From Metellina segmentata (taxonomy: Eukaryota; Arthropoda; Arachnida; Araneae; Tetragnathidae): a stretch of 64,000 nt of DNA. A program made the translations under genes and the position numbers. Of this stretch, positions 53,421-64,000 are shown one piece after another; position 1 is the first letter of the stretch, and the number at the start of each line of letters is the position of its first letter. The notes beneath the pieces are model-generated. The model was not told where the DNA came from. It worked only from the letters and a program-made list of their open reading frames with translations, and did no database searches. The stretch spans positions 14,516,120-14,580,119 of the forward strand of contig OX375880.1 of assembly GCA_947359465.1 (NCBI GenBank), read 5' to 3'.

Positions 53421-55090
53421 GTAATGAAGATTACATTTTCTGACTAACTTATTTGCCAGATATCATATTTATCATAGCAATTATTATTTTTTAAGCTGGC
53501 GACGAAAAAAGGCTCGTTTTTTTCACTCTATTCTCAGACGGCTTCCCGAGAAAATAGAGATCAGAAATTTAAGAGATTAACATGGCCTATTTAAAATTGT
53601 AGAGGGAACAAGATGGAGAAAGTTTTTTAATGATGCGTTACTGATACATCAAGTGTTAAAATAAAGAAAAGAGAAATCACTTTCGAAAAGAAAATGTTGA
53701 TTTGCGAAGCAAACCAAATAGGATTGCGTAGCAATTCCCCGGGGTTCGCTAGCAGGGGGTGGAGGCCTCTAGTTTATACAGTATTTACCAGATGTTTCCA
53801 TGGTGAATTTTAAAATTTACAATACGTTTAAATTAGAAATTAAAACTACGATTTTTTCGTAACTCCTCAGATTTAAACTTGATTTGCTTGAAGCACATCG
53901 TTAAAAATTCTCTCGATTCTGATTCTGTCGTCTATGAGTGGGCACAATTTTTTAGTAAGTGTATTAACTATAGTATACTTGTGAATAACTACATGCAAGT
54001 GTAATATTTATGATGATATTAAGACATGAAATCATTCATCAGTATTGGTAGAAACTTCACTGTTGTAATGTCCAATAAGAGGAAAAATAACTTTTACTTT
54101 TCACATTAACATTTATATTGAATTTTTTTTAGTAAAAAAGTCATCTCCCGAAAGTATTATTTAAATTCTAACATAATTGCATCAAATATGTCTTTACTTT
54201 TAACTGCAATAATGCTTTCGCAGTGTTATTTTTTGTTATGTCTTGTAATAAAGGAAAAAGAGTGTACTTCCGAGTCCAACAAGATATTTAATAACTGTAA
54301 AGGGACATCACAATAGACAGGGATAAGTACGAAACCAGCAGTGTAATGACTCGGAGGCAATTGGGTCAATTACTGCGTATTATAAAAGATTACATCAGCT
54401 TGTTGTAACTGATTATAATATATATTTCCTAGAAACAGTAATGGTAAACACATGGCATCATAAATATGAATGCGGGGATGAGTAATGTATAAATATTCGT
54501 GATTGACCGCAATCATAACATAAACACTTAAAGGAAGTATGCAGCATTTTTAATTCTGAAGCATTTTAAAGCAGAAGTACAGAACATGTGCTGTGGATAA
54601 GGTTTACCAGAACATCTCTGCAAGGAGAATATGTCCTGTCACAATTAAGGAATTTAGACTTCTAATAATATGGAGGCTATTAAAAAAAACACGACTATAA
54701 AGTGAAATTAGTAGAACTTAATGAGCAATATATAAATGTATGTCGAAAAGGAAATGAACCTCTAAAATTTCTCTCTTCATTGCCGAGTGTAATATCGAGA
54801 ATTTCTTTGCGCAGACCCTTGTATTACTCAAAAGCATAAGCGTGACCAGGGTTGATGACTGAGGGGGAGGAGTTCAGTCCCGAGAAGTATGAACTGTACA
54901 CCAATAAAATGGTGAAGCATCTGGAGCATCATTTAGCTTAAAAGCTCTAAAAAGTCCATTAAAAACAGGACTGGACTTTCTGTTGGTACTCTTGTATCGA
55001 TTCATGTTCCAAACTTAATTTCAATTGCATTTTTATGTTACATCTTATGTATATTCTTAAGTAAAGAATAAATTGAGTTATTTATGCTAG
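53421..55090. other. No gene recognised; transposon remnants
   Basis: About 1.7 kb. 53450-53730 matches 32540-32810; 53700-53760 has the GCGAAGC/GCTAGCAGGGGG motif shared with 25620-25710; 53776-53960 matches the hAT remnant at 30890-31080. The rest is AT-rich and featureless. Confidence 0.5.
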
Positions 55091-55098
55091 ATACCTCA

Positions 55099-55230
55099 CA
55101 GCTGTTGGATTCGGATCTCCGTAAGGTGGCAGCAACTTTACGAGCGAATAAAGATTTTTATAGGAACTCCAACGGGTAAAGGGAAAGCCACCCTACTTTT
55201 TTACATACTGCCATCCGAATCCAACAGCTG
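55099..55230. repeat. 132-bp inverted-repeat hairpin (MITE-like)
   Basis: CAGCTGTTGGATTCGGAT at 55099-55116 and its exact reverse complement at 55213-55230 enclose about 96 bases. A target duplication was not identified. Confidence 0.75.
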
Positions 55231-55259
55231 TTGCAAGATTTAAAGTCTTTTACTTACGT

Positions 55260-58200
55260 TTTGAATGCAGCCTTTAAGCAAAAATAAAAAATGAGCCATA
55301 AATCCTTCAAATTCCGTGTCTGAATCACAGTTTCCGAATAGTTCGTAAAATTCGGCTTCACTCATTGGGATGTCCTGATACGTATCATCATCAGTTCCAA
55401 CGCCCTTTCCGTACTAGAATTTATATGTTCTTCATACAATAATCGTCTATGTTCCGCACATGTTTTAGGCTGCCCGGCGAAGAAAAGTGGCACTGTTAAA
55501 AAAAATCCCAAGCCCCAGCCGCTCCCCATGACCATTATTGAACTGATCATCTGTCAATCAGCCAGTCAGAGGTCCAGCATCAGGTGCGGGATACTGGGAT
55601 ATATCATTAGCGGTCATTTAGACCCTACCAGACTTTAATTCAAAAGCCATAATGAATCCCCTTCCCCATTTGAACCCTAATGTCCCGTATACCTTCACCT
55701 GTCAATCACCCTGTCGGAGGTCGGATATCAGGAGCTGGACCGTCTGTATACTGGGTAAAATCATTAGCAGGTTAAATCTATCATCGTTGGCGAGTGGCGT
55801 TTTACTTTACAGCGATTTGATTGGAAAATATTCCACCCGTTTTACTTTCTTGGCGACAATTACGCCCTTATGGGTTTGTGTGTTTAAACGTCACAATTTT
55901 TTTTTGGCTTTTATACAGGTTTTGAATTTTGGTTAAATTTTTGAAAAAAAAAAAAAAAAAAAAAACGCACCCTTGGCTTATACACGGATCGATTTATATT
56001 CGGAAATATACGGCATTTATATTATAAGTATAAAAACTATTTTTATTTTTATGTGATCTAGTTTAAATAGCCATAAAGCTTAAAACTCCGATTGCTCTTC
56101 ATTAACAAATTTGACTATCTTTTATGACAACCTGAATAGGGGGGGGGGTTTGAACCCTCAACTGCCCCTGGTTACGGCTATATTTATTACATAAATAAAA
56201 CATTAATTAAAATTAAGTTATGAATAGTTTGAGTAGTTATTAACAAGGGATTAATTTAACTTTAGGTTATCGCTTTGAAAAATTCCCCGCTGTTGAAAAC
56301 AATACTTATTAGGAAAGGTAATTAATCTACCTTACCTTCTTTTTCACTTGTCTTGCTTCAACTTCTACTTTAAACCGGGTCGTTGAATGAGAATAACTTC
56401 TGTTTTATACTTTACAGCAATCTATACTCACAAATTAGCAATGAAAGCAAAAGGCCTTTTTATATTTACAAACTTAAAACATTTATTGCTATCATTAAGT
56501 ATTTACACAAGAATATGTACATGTTTAAGCATTATCATGTTGGCAAGCATCAGCTCTCGTGACATAACACAATCTCCCGCTAAAAGGGAGTTCAAAAACA
56601 AAGGTTAGTTTTCGCAGCAGTGTTGCCACCTACAGTCAGCAAAATAATTAAGTCTAGTTCGCAGTTGTTCGCGACACCCGTATTTAACCTTTTATCAGCA
56701 GGGAGAACAAAGCAATTTTCTTAAAATAGTCGGATACTAGCAGGCCAGTACGGCGTTGCCCGTGACAGTTCTTTTCGTGTCCTTACCGATACTAAAACAT
56801 AAAAAAGAAAAAACAATTTTAAGAACGAGTCCCACCTCCACCCGCCTTGACACGGGTATGTCGCAAATTTGCATAAAATTCGGACTTCCTGAGGTATTGA
56901 TCTGGCGTAAAAGTTTTCACAGATTTCAAATCTGTTGAAAATTTCATTCCATCTTTAACGATCGCGACGATAGACAACCTTAAATAGTTATTTTTGTGTT
57001 CGTAATGAATCTTTGTCAAATGAGTCAATTGTAAATTAGATATACTAAAAAACTTACAAAACTCATATCTGTGGAGAATAATGTTAACGACTTCTTTTCG
57101 TTTTGCTTTTTCGAGATAACAGATTTCTTTAAACAATAAACTGTTGTAAAGGAAGAATTAAAAGGTACATTACTCAATTTGGTCTTTCTGTTATGCCCCG
57201 TTTTGTTTTCCTCCGACCCCGATTTAACGTACCCTCGAATATAACGTTATTCCTTAACCATCCTTTGAAATACGTTAAATTCGGGGTTCACTGCTGTATA
57301 TAAAAAATTGTCTATAACGTCCGGGAATTTTCATTGCCTTCTGCTTATTTTGCCCGAAGAGATATTTTCAACTTGATGTGTTGATGACTTTTATTGAAAA
57401 TGGTAAAAGTTATAAGCTTCGATAAAAATGTGATATCGCAATGAAATAGTTATGATGCGCGTGCACAAAATTTCAGAATTTCTTTTGTGACTTCTTTTCA
57501 TTTTATTTAATTCAAGGAACCATCCATCATTGCAATAATCAATTAGTAGAAATATCATTTTGGTTGCTTTTTGATTTTCTTATATCTTTAGGGAATGTAG
57601 GTATCAAAACTATTATTTATAAATATAAAATACATTCTCTGAAAGAGAATTAAGTATTTTCTAACAAATGAATCAAATTTGAGATTAAAAAATAATTTAT
57701 AACCATCGCTGTGATAATTCGATTCCCAAATGTACATAACTCATGAAAACGTGTTTTCTATTTATACCAATCACTAATGAAAGATTGTTTCAAGAATTAC
57801 GTAGAACACTAAGAGAAATTTCAATTTTGGATCGTAAGAATAGTTTGATGAAATGTTTGTTGAAACAAGTTATCAATGCCACCAAAGCTAGGGAAAAGTG
57901 TTTTCTACCCTTACCGAAACAAAGACTAAATATATGCCTCTAAACTGCGGATTCCATCTTTATCCGAAAAAAAAGGTTTTCCTCTGCGAAGGGTAAAGAA
58001 ATGCATTTCCAAAATTCCTACAACATACTTGCGACATTAAATAAAACATTTAAAATTCACTAAGCCGAAGATATTAAGCAAGCAACTTCCCTTTGTAAAG
58101 TAACCAACACAGGAATTCAAGCTCTTATAAACTCCGAATTATTTAACACTAACTATTAAACACTAAGAAATGTTGCCAACATTTTACAAACCGTAACATC

Positions 58201-58330
58201 AAAAGTAAAAAGTATCTGCAAAAAGTAGAAATTCAAATAAAAGTAGATAAAACTGGTTTTCATTCAAATAAAATTCTTTGAAATAGTAAAGAAACAACCA
58301 TTACTCACATTCTTGATTCTATGGCAATAA
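55260..58330. other. No gene recognised; repeat fragments
   Basis: About 3 kb. Two related copies of TCAATCA...GGAGGTC...ATCATTAGC lie at 55553-55620 and 55700-55780. There is an A run at 55942-55965, a CGTATATTTCCG-type transposon end near 55985-56015 (as read on the - strand) and a G run near 56140. A GGGGTTCACTG end like those of pogo/Tigger elements lies near 57281. Frames are short and lack family features. Confidence 0.45.
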
Positions 58331-58332
58331 TT

Positions 58333-58656
58333 GGTAATTTTTAGTTAACGTCGTACTAGAGCAACACAACGGGCTATTGACGACGGTCCGGGATCAGTCC
58401 CTTAAGGGAAAGATCCGAGGACAACACCTCGTAATTTTGAACCACGGTCAGATGATGAAGCAACACCTGAGCTGGCACCCCACTCTCCAAACTTCCAGAC
58501 CAACCCAAAGTGAGAACTTTCGGCCACGACAGATTTAAGGTGCACCTGCCGGCTCTACACCATACGCATACAAACATCCATGCCCCGACCCGGATTCGAA
58601 CCAGGAACCTTCCGATCTAGAGGCTAACACTTTAATCACTATACCGGTAGGTCGGC
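58333..58656 (-). repeat. SINE family A, full copy
   Basis: Complete head, box B and body, with the TAATTTTTAGTTAACG tail on its left. Confidence 0.85.
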
Positions 58657-58849
58657 TAGTTCGCTCTCGAATCAGGCCACTTTAACCGATTCATTTTCTT
58701 GAGATACTCACCTTTGATAGATTTAGATCTAATGACCTAAACGTTTACCGAAACAGTATATTCATTTCAAGAAAAACAAGAAAATCTTCCAGAAAAAACC
58801 GGAAATGAAAAATACACACATACGAAAGTATAAAAGTGAATTGGATTCA

Positions 58850-59318
58850 TCGCACAACGGGCTATTAACAATGAATAGGTACAGACGGGGGCATCAGAGG
58901 ACGCCTCAGCTTTCATCCATGGTCAGATGACGAGGTCAACAGCTCAAGCGGCACCCGACTCTCCAGACTTTTACAACGCTCCAACGCGAGAACATTTGGC
59001 AATTTTTAATTAACGTCGTACTAGAGCAACACAACGGGCTTTTGACGAAGGTTCGGGATCGATCCCGTAACGGAAAGATCCAAGGACAACATCTTCATTT
59101 TGAACCACGATCAGATGACGAGGCAACACCCGAACTGGCACCCCACTCTCCAAACTTCCACACCAACCCGACGCGAGGACTTTCGGCCTCGACAAATTTA
59201 AGGTGCACTAGCCACCTCTACACCATACGCTTACAAATATCCATGCATTGTCCCGGATTCGAACCAGGAACCTTCCGATCCAGAGGGCAACAACTTAACC
59301 ACCAGACCGGTTGGTCAA
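58850..59318 (-). repeat. SINE fragment and a full SINE copy
   Basis: 58850-58995 is a diverged body fragment. 58996-59318 is a full family A copy whose head ends CCGGTTGGTC. Confidence 0.8.
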
Positions 59319-59546
59319 AGTGAGAACATTTGAAGCAATGATATATTTAACATGCACCACCCTCCATGTACAAATGGGTCTTCGGTTGTATGTTTTGGGT
59401 TTTTACGAAACGAGAGACACGAGTTGCGAAGCAGCGCCGAACGGAAGACAGACAACTTGAAATAAAAGTTGTTACAACAGGCCTTTCGAATAGAATATTG
59501 GAGAGCAAAATATTTTGTGGTATCCCTTGCTTGATTGTAATTGTAA

Positions 59547-59866
59547 TTTTAGTTAACGTCGTACTAGAGCAACACAGAGGGCTATTGACGACGGTCCGGG
59601 ATCAGTCCCTTAAGGGAAAGATCCGAGGACAACACTTCGTAATTTTGAACCACGGTCAGATGACAAAGCAACACCTGAGCTGTCACCCCACTCCCCAAAC
59701 TTCCACACCAACCCAACGTGAGGACTTTCGGCCACGACAGATTTAAGGTGCACCAGCCGCCTCTACACCATAAGCTTACAAATATCCATGCCCGTACCCG
59801 GATTCGAACCAGGAACCTTCCGATCTAGATACTAAAACCTTAACCACTATACCGGTTGGTCGGCAT
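59547..59866 (-). repeat. SINE family A, full copy
   Basis: Head, box B, body and ATTTTAGTTAACG tail present. Confidence 0.85.
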
Positions 59867-59907
59867 CCGTTGCTTGAATTCCCCGGAGCTGACAAAAAAT
59901 AGTAGGC

Positions 59908-60118
59908 ACTAGAGATGCGACATCGATGTGGATGTTTACAAACATTGATGTTTCATAAAAAACTTCGATGTATTGCAGCCGATGTCACATCACTAGGTGC
60001 TAAACCAGTTTTATGAAATGGGGGAAATAAGTTTAAATACACTGAATTTTAAAAAACATCGATGTTTTTTGGGGCGATGTATTATCAACATCAATGTTTT
60101 GCTGTCGCATCACTACTA
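59908..60118. mobile_element. CATCGATG MITE family, short copy
   Basis: Starts CTAGAGATGCGACATCGATG, ends TGTCGCATCACTA; flanks GTAGGCAC and CTAGACAC agree at six of eight bases. An internal deletion relative to 20784-21231. Confidence 0.7.
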
Positions 60119-60119
60119 G

Positions 60120-61360
60120 ACACTATGAAAAGAAAAGGGTAATCCAGGACCGTGAAACTCGTATACATCAAAAGGAAATGCGCCCGAGGTCTATGGATGG
60201 ATCGAGTTTCTCTCCTAGTTGAACGCATCGGAAGCTCTCATAGAGAACAATTTCTAACGACGACAGCCCATTACAATTACTTAATTATATAACAGGAATG
60301 TATTCTATATCCACACATTTAATGCTGCATCCCCAGATTGAGGGTGTTGCTGCAAATAAAAAAAATGGAATTTACCCAAACTTCAAAAATTGTCTGCTTT
60401 TTTCGAATTATTGAAATTTCCTCTTTCGTCCCTCCTGTTGGCAACAGTGTAGAGTCCTTGCCCCGAACGGTAGCGTGAAAACAGTACGAATCGTATACAA
60501 CCAACAGCTAAGATTTTAAGTTCTTATTATTTCAAGAACCTAAGCAGTACAGTATTTACTTCAACGCATTAAAATTACTACACAAATGCATCAGTATTTG
60601 TTCTCAAAGTCCAGCGTGGTCACCAGCGTCACCCTCTGGCTCTATCTATCGTCTCTTCGTGCTCTCTAACAGTCGTTCGTCCGCAGTTCAAAAAGAATCC
60701 AACGGTAAAAATCGATATCCAATCAGAGATCTGGACGAACACAGTTTTACTCAAGTCGTTCTAAAGAGGCGGACGAAAGAACAGCAGCTGGCGCGAAACA
60801 ACTTGTCTGAATACATTCGGCATTCCTACAGGTGCGATAGTATTCACGATAGGGACAGTTAATTAAGAGGGGCCGTTGTGCACCCCTTTTTATGACGACT
60901 TCAACACTTCAGCTATATTAATAAGCATCAGTGAAAATTGTCTCGCGCAATACACTTAAATCATCTAACAGTATTTAAAAATACGATTTCACTTCAATTA
61001 CATCACTGACCGAATGCTACTTAAAATGAAGATAGTTATATTCCGGGAGTACATTTGTATATTTCACGTAAAGATTAACTTTATCCAAAATGAATTATTT
61101 ACCAGGAAAGTCCAAATCACCAAGAAGTTCGATACTGTCCTTGTAGATGAAACTGTTCGGTAATGCAATAATGTGGAATTTTTTTAGATGTTTGAAGTTT
61201 TTTTCTCAAAACACCCGAAAGTCCAGGCAAAATAAATAACCAATATAAAGGTTGGGTTGAATTTTATAGCGCACAGCCAACACGAGATCACGTCGGGTTG
61301 AAGTTTGAGATGTTCGCTACCAATATCCTTATATTACACATCAAATAAATGTGCATGCTC
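60120..61360. other. No gene recognised
   Basis: About 1.24 kb. A 67-codon frame at 60659-60862 and a - strand 61-codon frame at 60319 have no family features. Confidence 0.5.
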
Positions 61361-61372
61361 ATATTAAAGCTT

Positions 61373-62646
61373 GATGATGATGATGATGATGATGATGCTC
61401 TTTCTTTGGAGAAAAAGCAGGTTTTTTGAGGCTTGGCTGCTTTGCCTTGTGCCTCTAGAAGAAAAAATGATACTTCAAGAATGAAAAAGATTTAGAAACG
61501 AGGATTAGAGTTTAAAAATAAGCATATGGCATTACAAATACTAAGTGAGAAATTTGAAAAAATATCATATAAAGAGTGTGGAATTTTCAAAGCGGAGAGA
61601 GTTTGAATTAGGTTATTTCGACCTTTTTGGAAAGTTGGACAGTAGAAAAGAATATGTTCCAAGTCTTCATAGGTGTGACATCTGAGGCAATTAGGAGCGT
61701 CTGTAAGATTAATTTTGTTTTTAATGGAATTTGTCATTAGGGTATTTGCTCGAAAGTTCTGAATGAGGGTTTCATCGTTTCTGTTTAGAGAGATTTTTTC
61801 GTACCATAGATTTGTAGGATTGATATGTGGAAAGTTATTGTTTCTATGGTAGCTTTTCCATAGGTTGCACACATATTTTATTATGGTTGTCTTTTTTATA
61901 ATGTTTTATGATGTCTTCAGGTGAAACACCTTCTGCAATGTTGAAAAGTTCAGCCTTCTTTGCTGCCTGATCAGCTTTTTCGTTAATTAGAATACCCTTA
62001 TGTCCAGGGGTCCACACTAGTATGATGTTGTTGTATTGGCTTTTTTTACTTAGAATTTTATGAAGTTGCAGTATAATGCAGTTTGAGTTTTTGTTAATGT
62101 TTTCTAGGCTGGATAGAACGCTGTAACTGTCGCTTATTATAATTATATTTTGGTTTTTTTCAACCCAGTCTTGTATTGCTTTGAAAATTGCCATAGCTTC
62201 TATTGTGAAAATTGAGTTTAGGTTATTTACGGTGTAGCTTCGTTCTACGAATAATTTAGGAATGACAATTCCAAGTGAGCTATTAGAGTTGGTTTTTGAC
62301 CCATCTGTCCCTATTATAATGTGGTTTGGTAAAGTTTTTAAAAAGTTTTCAAAAGAGGTTTGCAGTATTTTATCAGGAAGATTTTTATTTTGGAAGAGGA
62401 AGTTTTGAAGATAAATTTTGTAATTAAAATTAGAAGTGGGTGGGCACCAAGGAATAATGTCACTTTTTGTGATGCAGAGATCTTCGAAGCAATTAATCAT
62501 ACTTGCAGATATTGGTTTTTTTTATTGGTCCAAGAAGCGTAAATAATAGAGGGTGGGTTGTAAAAGAGATCGTAAATTGGAGACCATTCTCTCAGGCTGA
62601 TATGTTTAATGTAGAAGGTAGTTTTTAGTAAGTTGTGTCGTTGTTG
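61373..62646 (-). mobile_element. 5'-truncated non-LTR retrotransposon (RNase H end)
   Basis: ATATTAAAGCTT lies on both sides (61361-61372 and 62647-62658), a 12-bp duplication. On the - strand the insertion ends in a (CAT)n tail at 61373-61398. Only the 3' part of the coding region remains. Confidence 0.88.
61492..62500 (-). pseudogene. LINE ORF2 C-terminus: RNase H and CCHC-like motif
   Basis: RNase H motifs run in order: IGTDGSKT (Asp), FTIEAMAIFKAI (Glu), IISDSYSVLSSL (Asp) and VWTPGHKGILINEKAD (His/Asp), in 62500-61844. After a frame change near 61850, the second part (61872-61492) has CLRCHTYEDLEHILFYC, a CCHC-like motif typical of LINE C-termini of the I/Jockey-like group. The reverse transcriptase is lost to 5' truncation. 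The RNase H active residues are present but the protein is incomplete. Confidence 0.85.
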
Positions 62647-62739
62647 ATATTAAAGCTTTACTGCCACAAGACAAATACACCCATGGTTGTAGTTACTGAA
62701 ATTGAACATGCACCGCCTACAACTTGCAATCAGGTTAAT

Positions 62740-63296
62740 GTAGGTATTTTAATTAACGTCGCACTTAAGAAAGACAACGAGCTATTGGTGACTGTCTGGG
62801 AAAATAGTAATTTTAATTAACGCCATACTAGAGGAATACAACGGGCTATTGACGACGGTCTGGGATCAATTCTCTAAGGGAAAGATTTGAAGAAACCTCC
62901 TCGTTATATTGAACCACGGTCAGATGACGAGGCAACACCTGCTCTGGCACCCCACTCTCCAAACTTCCACGCCAACCCAACGGGAGGACTTTCTGCCACC
63001 ACAGATTTAAGGTGCACCAGCCGCCTCACCACCAAACGCTCACCCACATCCATGCACTGACCCGGATTCGAACCAGTTAGCTTCCGACCTAGAGGCTAAC
63101 GCCTTAACCACTAGACCGGTTTGTCGACTATATTTTGATGGGAGGTAATTTGGTAATTTTTAATTATCGTCATACAAGAGCAACATAACGGGCTAGTGAC
63201 GACAGTCCGGGATCAATCCCCTAAGAAAACGATCCGAGGACAACACCTCGTAATTTTGAACCACGGTCAGCTGACGAGGCAACACCTGAGCTGATT
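62740..63296 (-). repeat. SINE fragments and a full SINE copy
   Basis: 62740-62800 is a tail fragment, 62808-63127 a full copy with head and GATTCGAACC, 63149-63296 a copy cut off in the body at CACCTGAGCTG. Confidence 0.8.
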
Positions 63297-63393
63297 TTGA
63301 TGAGAGACTGAAACATAAAGAAAGTTTTAAATGCTTAAATTGCAAATCCCAATTTTAGTCACTTAATAATAATACATGAAAACAGTTTAAAAC

Positions 63394-63988
63394 ATGAGCT
63401 GTTACGAATGCTTTTGTGACCTACCACGAGGCAATCAGAGCATTCCACAAAATAAAGAAAACGTTCGACCGTCACCTCCACGCAAGTTAATCCAATACCG
63501 CGATCCAATTCCTCCGTATTCCATCAAGGGGATTACGCCAAACTTCACTCCCCGCATTGACCATTCCAGAATCCTCTTCGATAAATACATTCTTCTAGAC
63601 AACCCCCCACCGGGGGCATTCTCTTCCCAAATCACCCCTAAAGGATATACACACCCCTCCCTTCAGTCCACGTCAGGAACAGACCGCACCATTACTGCTG
63701 TCCTGGCAGCTTTGATAGAAAACTCATTACCCGGGTCCCGGATTCATGCTAAGCTTTCGGGAATAGGGGTGGACGAGGATATATTTCGCACCAATCAGTG
63801 TCGTGGTGTTGAATGCGGCCTATCGCCACGTCCCCTTGAGCTACGGGGCGTGGGGGATAGTCGCCAAGGGCTGGGGTGATGTAAAGCGGATGGAGACCGA
63901 CCGAATCCTAATGTTAAAACTTACAAAAATCGCCGATAGAGGGCCTATACGTTTCGTACTTTTCAGCGGTAAGGGAAAAATACTTTAG
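63394..63988 (+). pseudogene. Unrecognised coding-like region in two overlapping frames
   Basis: The first frame (63394-63879, ATG start, 161 aa) looks coding up to about residue 135 (RTITAVLAALIENSLPGSRI, GIGVDEDIFRTNQ). From about 63803 a second frame carries the more protein-like sequence (AAYRHVPLSYGAWGIVAKGW, RILMLKLTKIADRGPIRFVL) to a TAG at 63988. The join would be one frame shift near 63800-63810. Base composition is more GC-rich than its surroundings. I do not recognise the family. It may be a frameshifted gene, a programmed shift or two exons; viral or transposon origin is possible. The window ends 12 bases after the stop. Confidence 0.5.
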
Positions 63989-64000
63989 GGAGGGATATTC

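Overview
The window is repeat-dense, AT-rich animal nuclear DNA. A MATH-BTB (TDPOZ/speckle-type POZ-like) gene, a very abundant tRNA-derived SINE and many hAT, mariner, Tc1, Helitron and LINE remnants suggest an arthropod, most likely a spider or related chelicerate (an inference from gene content, not a proven identification). No bacterial gene, rRNA or CRISPR array was seen.

The main find is a complete, apparently intact Polinton/Maverick (adintovirus-like) element at 2246-17489 (15,244 bp). It has terminal inverted repeats of about 465 bp that are roughly 98% identical by hand count, AG...CT ends and a perfect 6-bp target-site duplication (GACCTA). On the + strand it carries, in order, a PC4-like ssDNA-binding protein, a DDE integrase with a C-terminal chromodomain, penton, a small basic virion core protein, the double-jelly-roll major capsid protein, an adenovirus-type cysteine protease, a Cys-rich membrane protein, an A32/FtsK-type packaging ATPase and two small conserved Polinton proteins. 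On the - strand it carries a second PC4-like protein and a protein-primed DNA polymerase B. Both - strand genes appear to be spliced. In the polymerase gene a 125-bp intron joins an exon with two C2H2 zinc fingers to the polymerase. No core gene has a visible frameshift or stop. Six TATA boxes sit 41-78 bp before + strand ATGs, three of them on the stop codon of the preceding gene; the - strand polymerase and PC4 genes have none, which suggests early and late classes. The layout fits an endogenous virus able to integrate (integrase, TIRs), replicate (polymerase, PC4-like proteins) and build and package a capsid.

Outside it: 1-2239 and 17496-19790 hold SINE copies; 19790-28800 holds two copies of a dispersed segment, hAT elements and MITEs, and a fold-back element with two histone-type stem-loops; 28800-35330 holds SINEs, hAT remnants and a tandem repeat; 35690-36840 is a hAT transposase pseudogene; 39200-45650 holds a Tc1 deletion derivative and a mariner nested in a satellite; 46998-48581 is the one clear host-type gene (TDPOZ, - strand); 49750-53760 holds a MITE, a Helitron fragment and the same satellite inverted; 53800-58300 is mostly unrecognised; 58330-63300 holds SINEs and a 5'-truncated LINE with a 12-bp duplication; 63394-63988 carries an unrecognised coding-like region in two overlapping frames.
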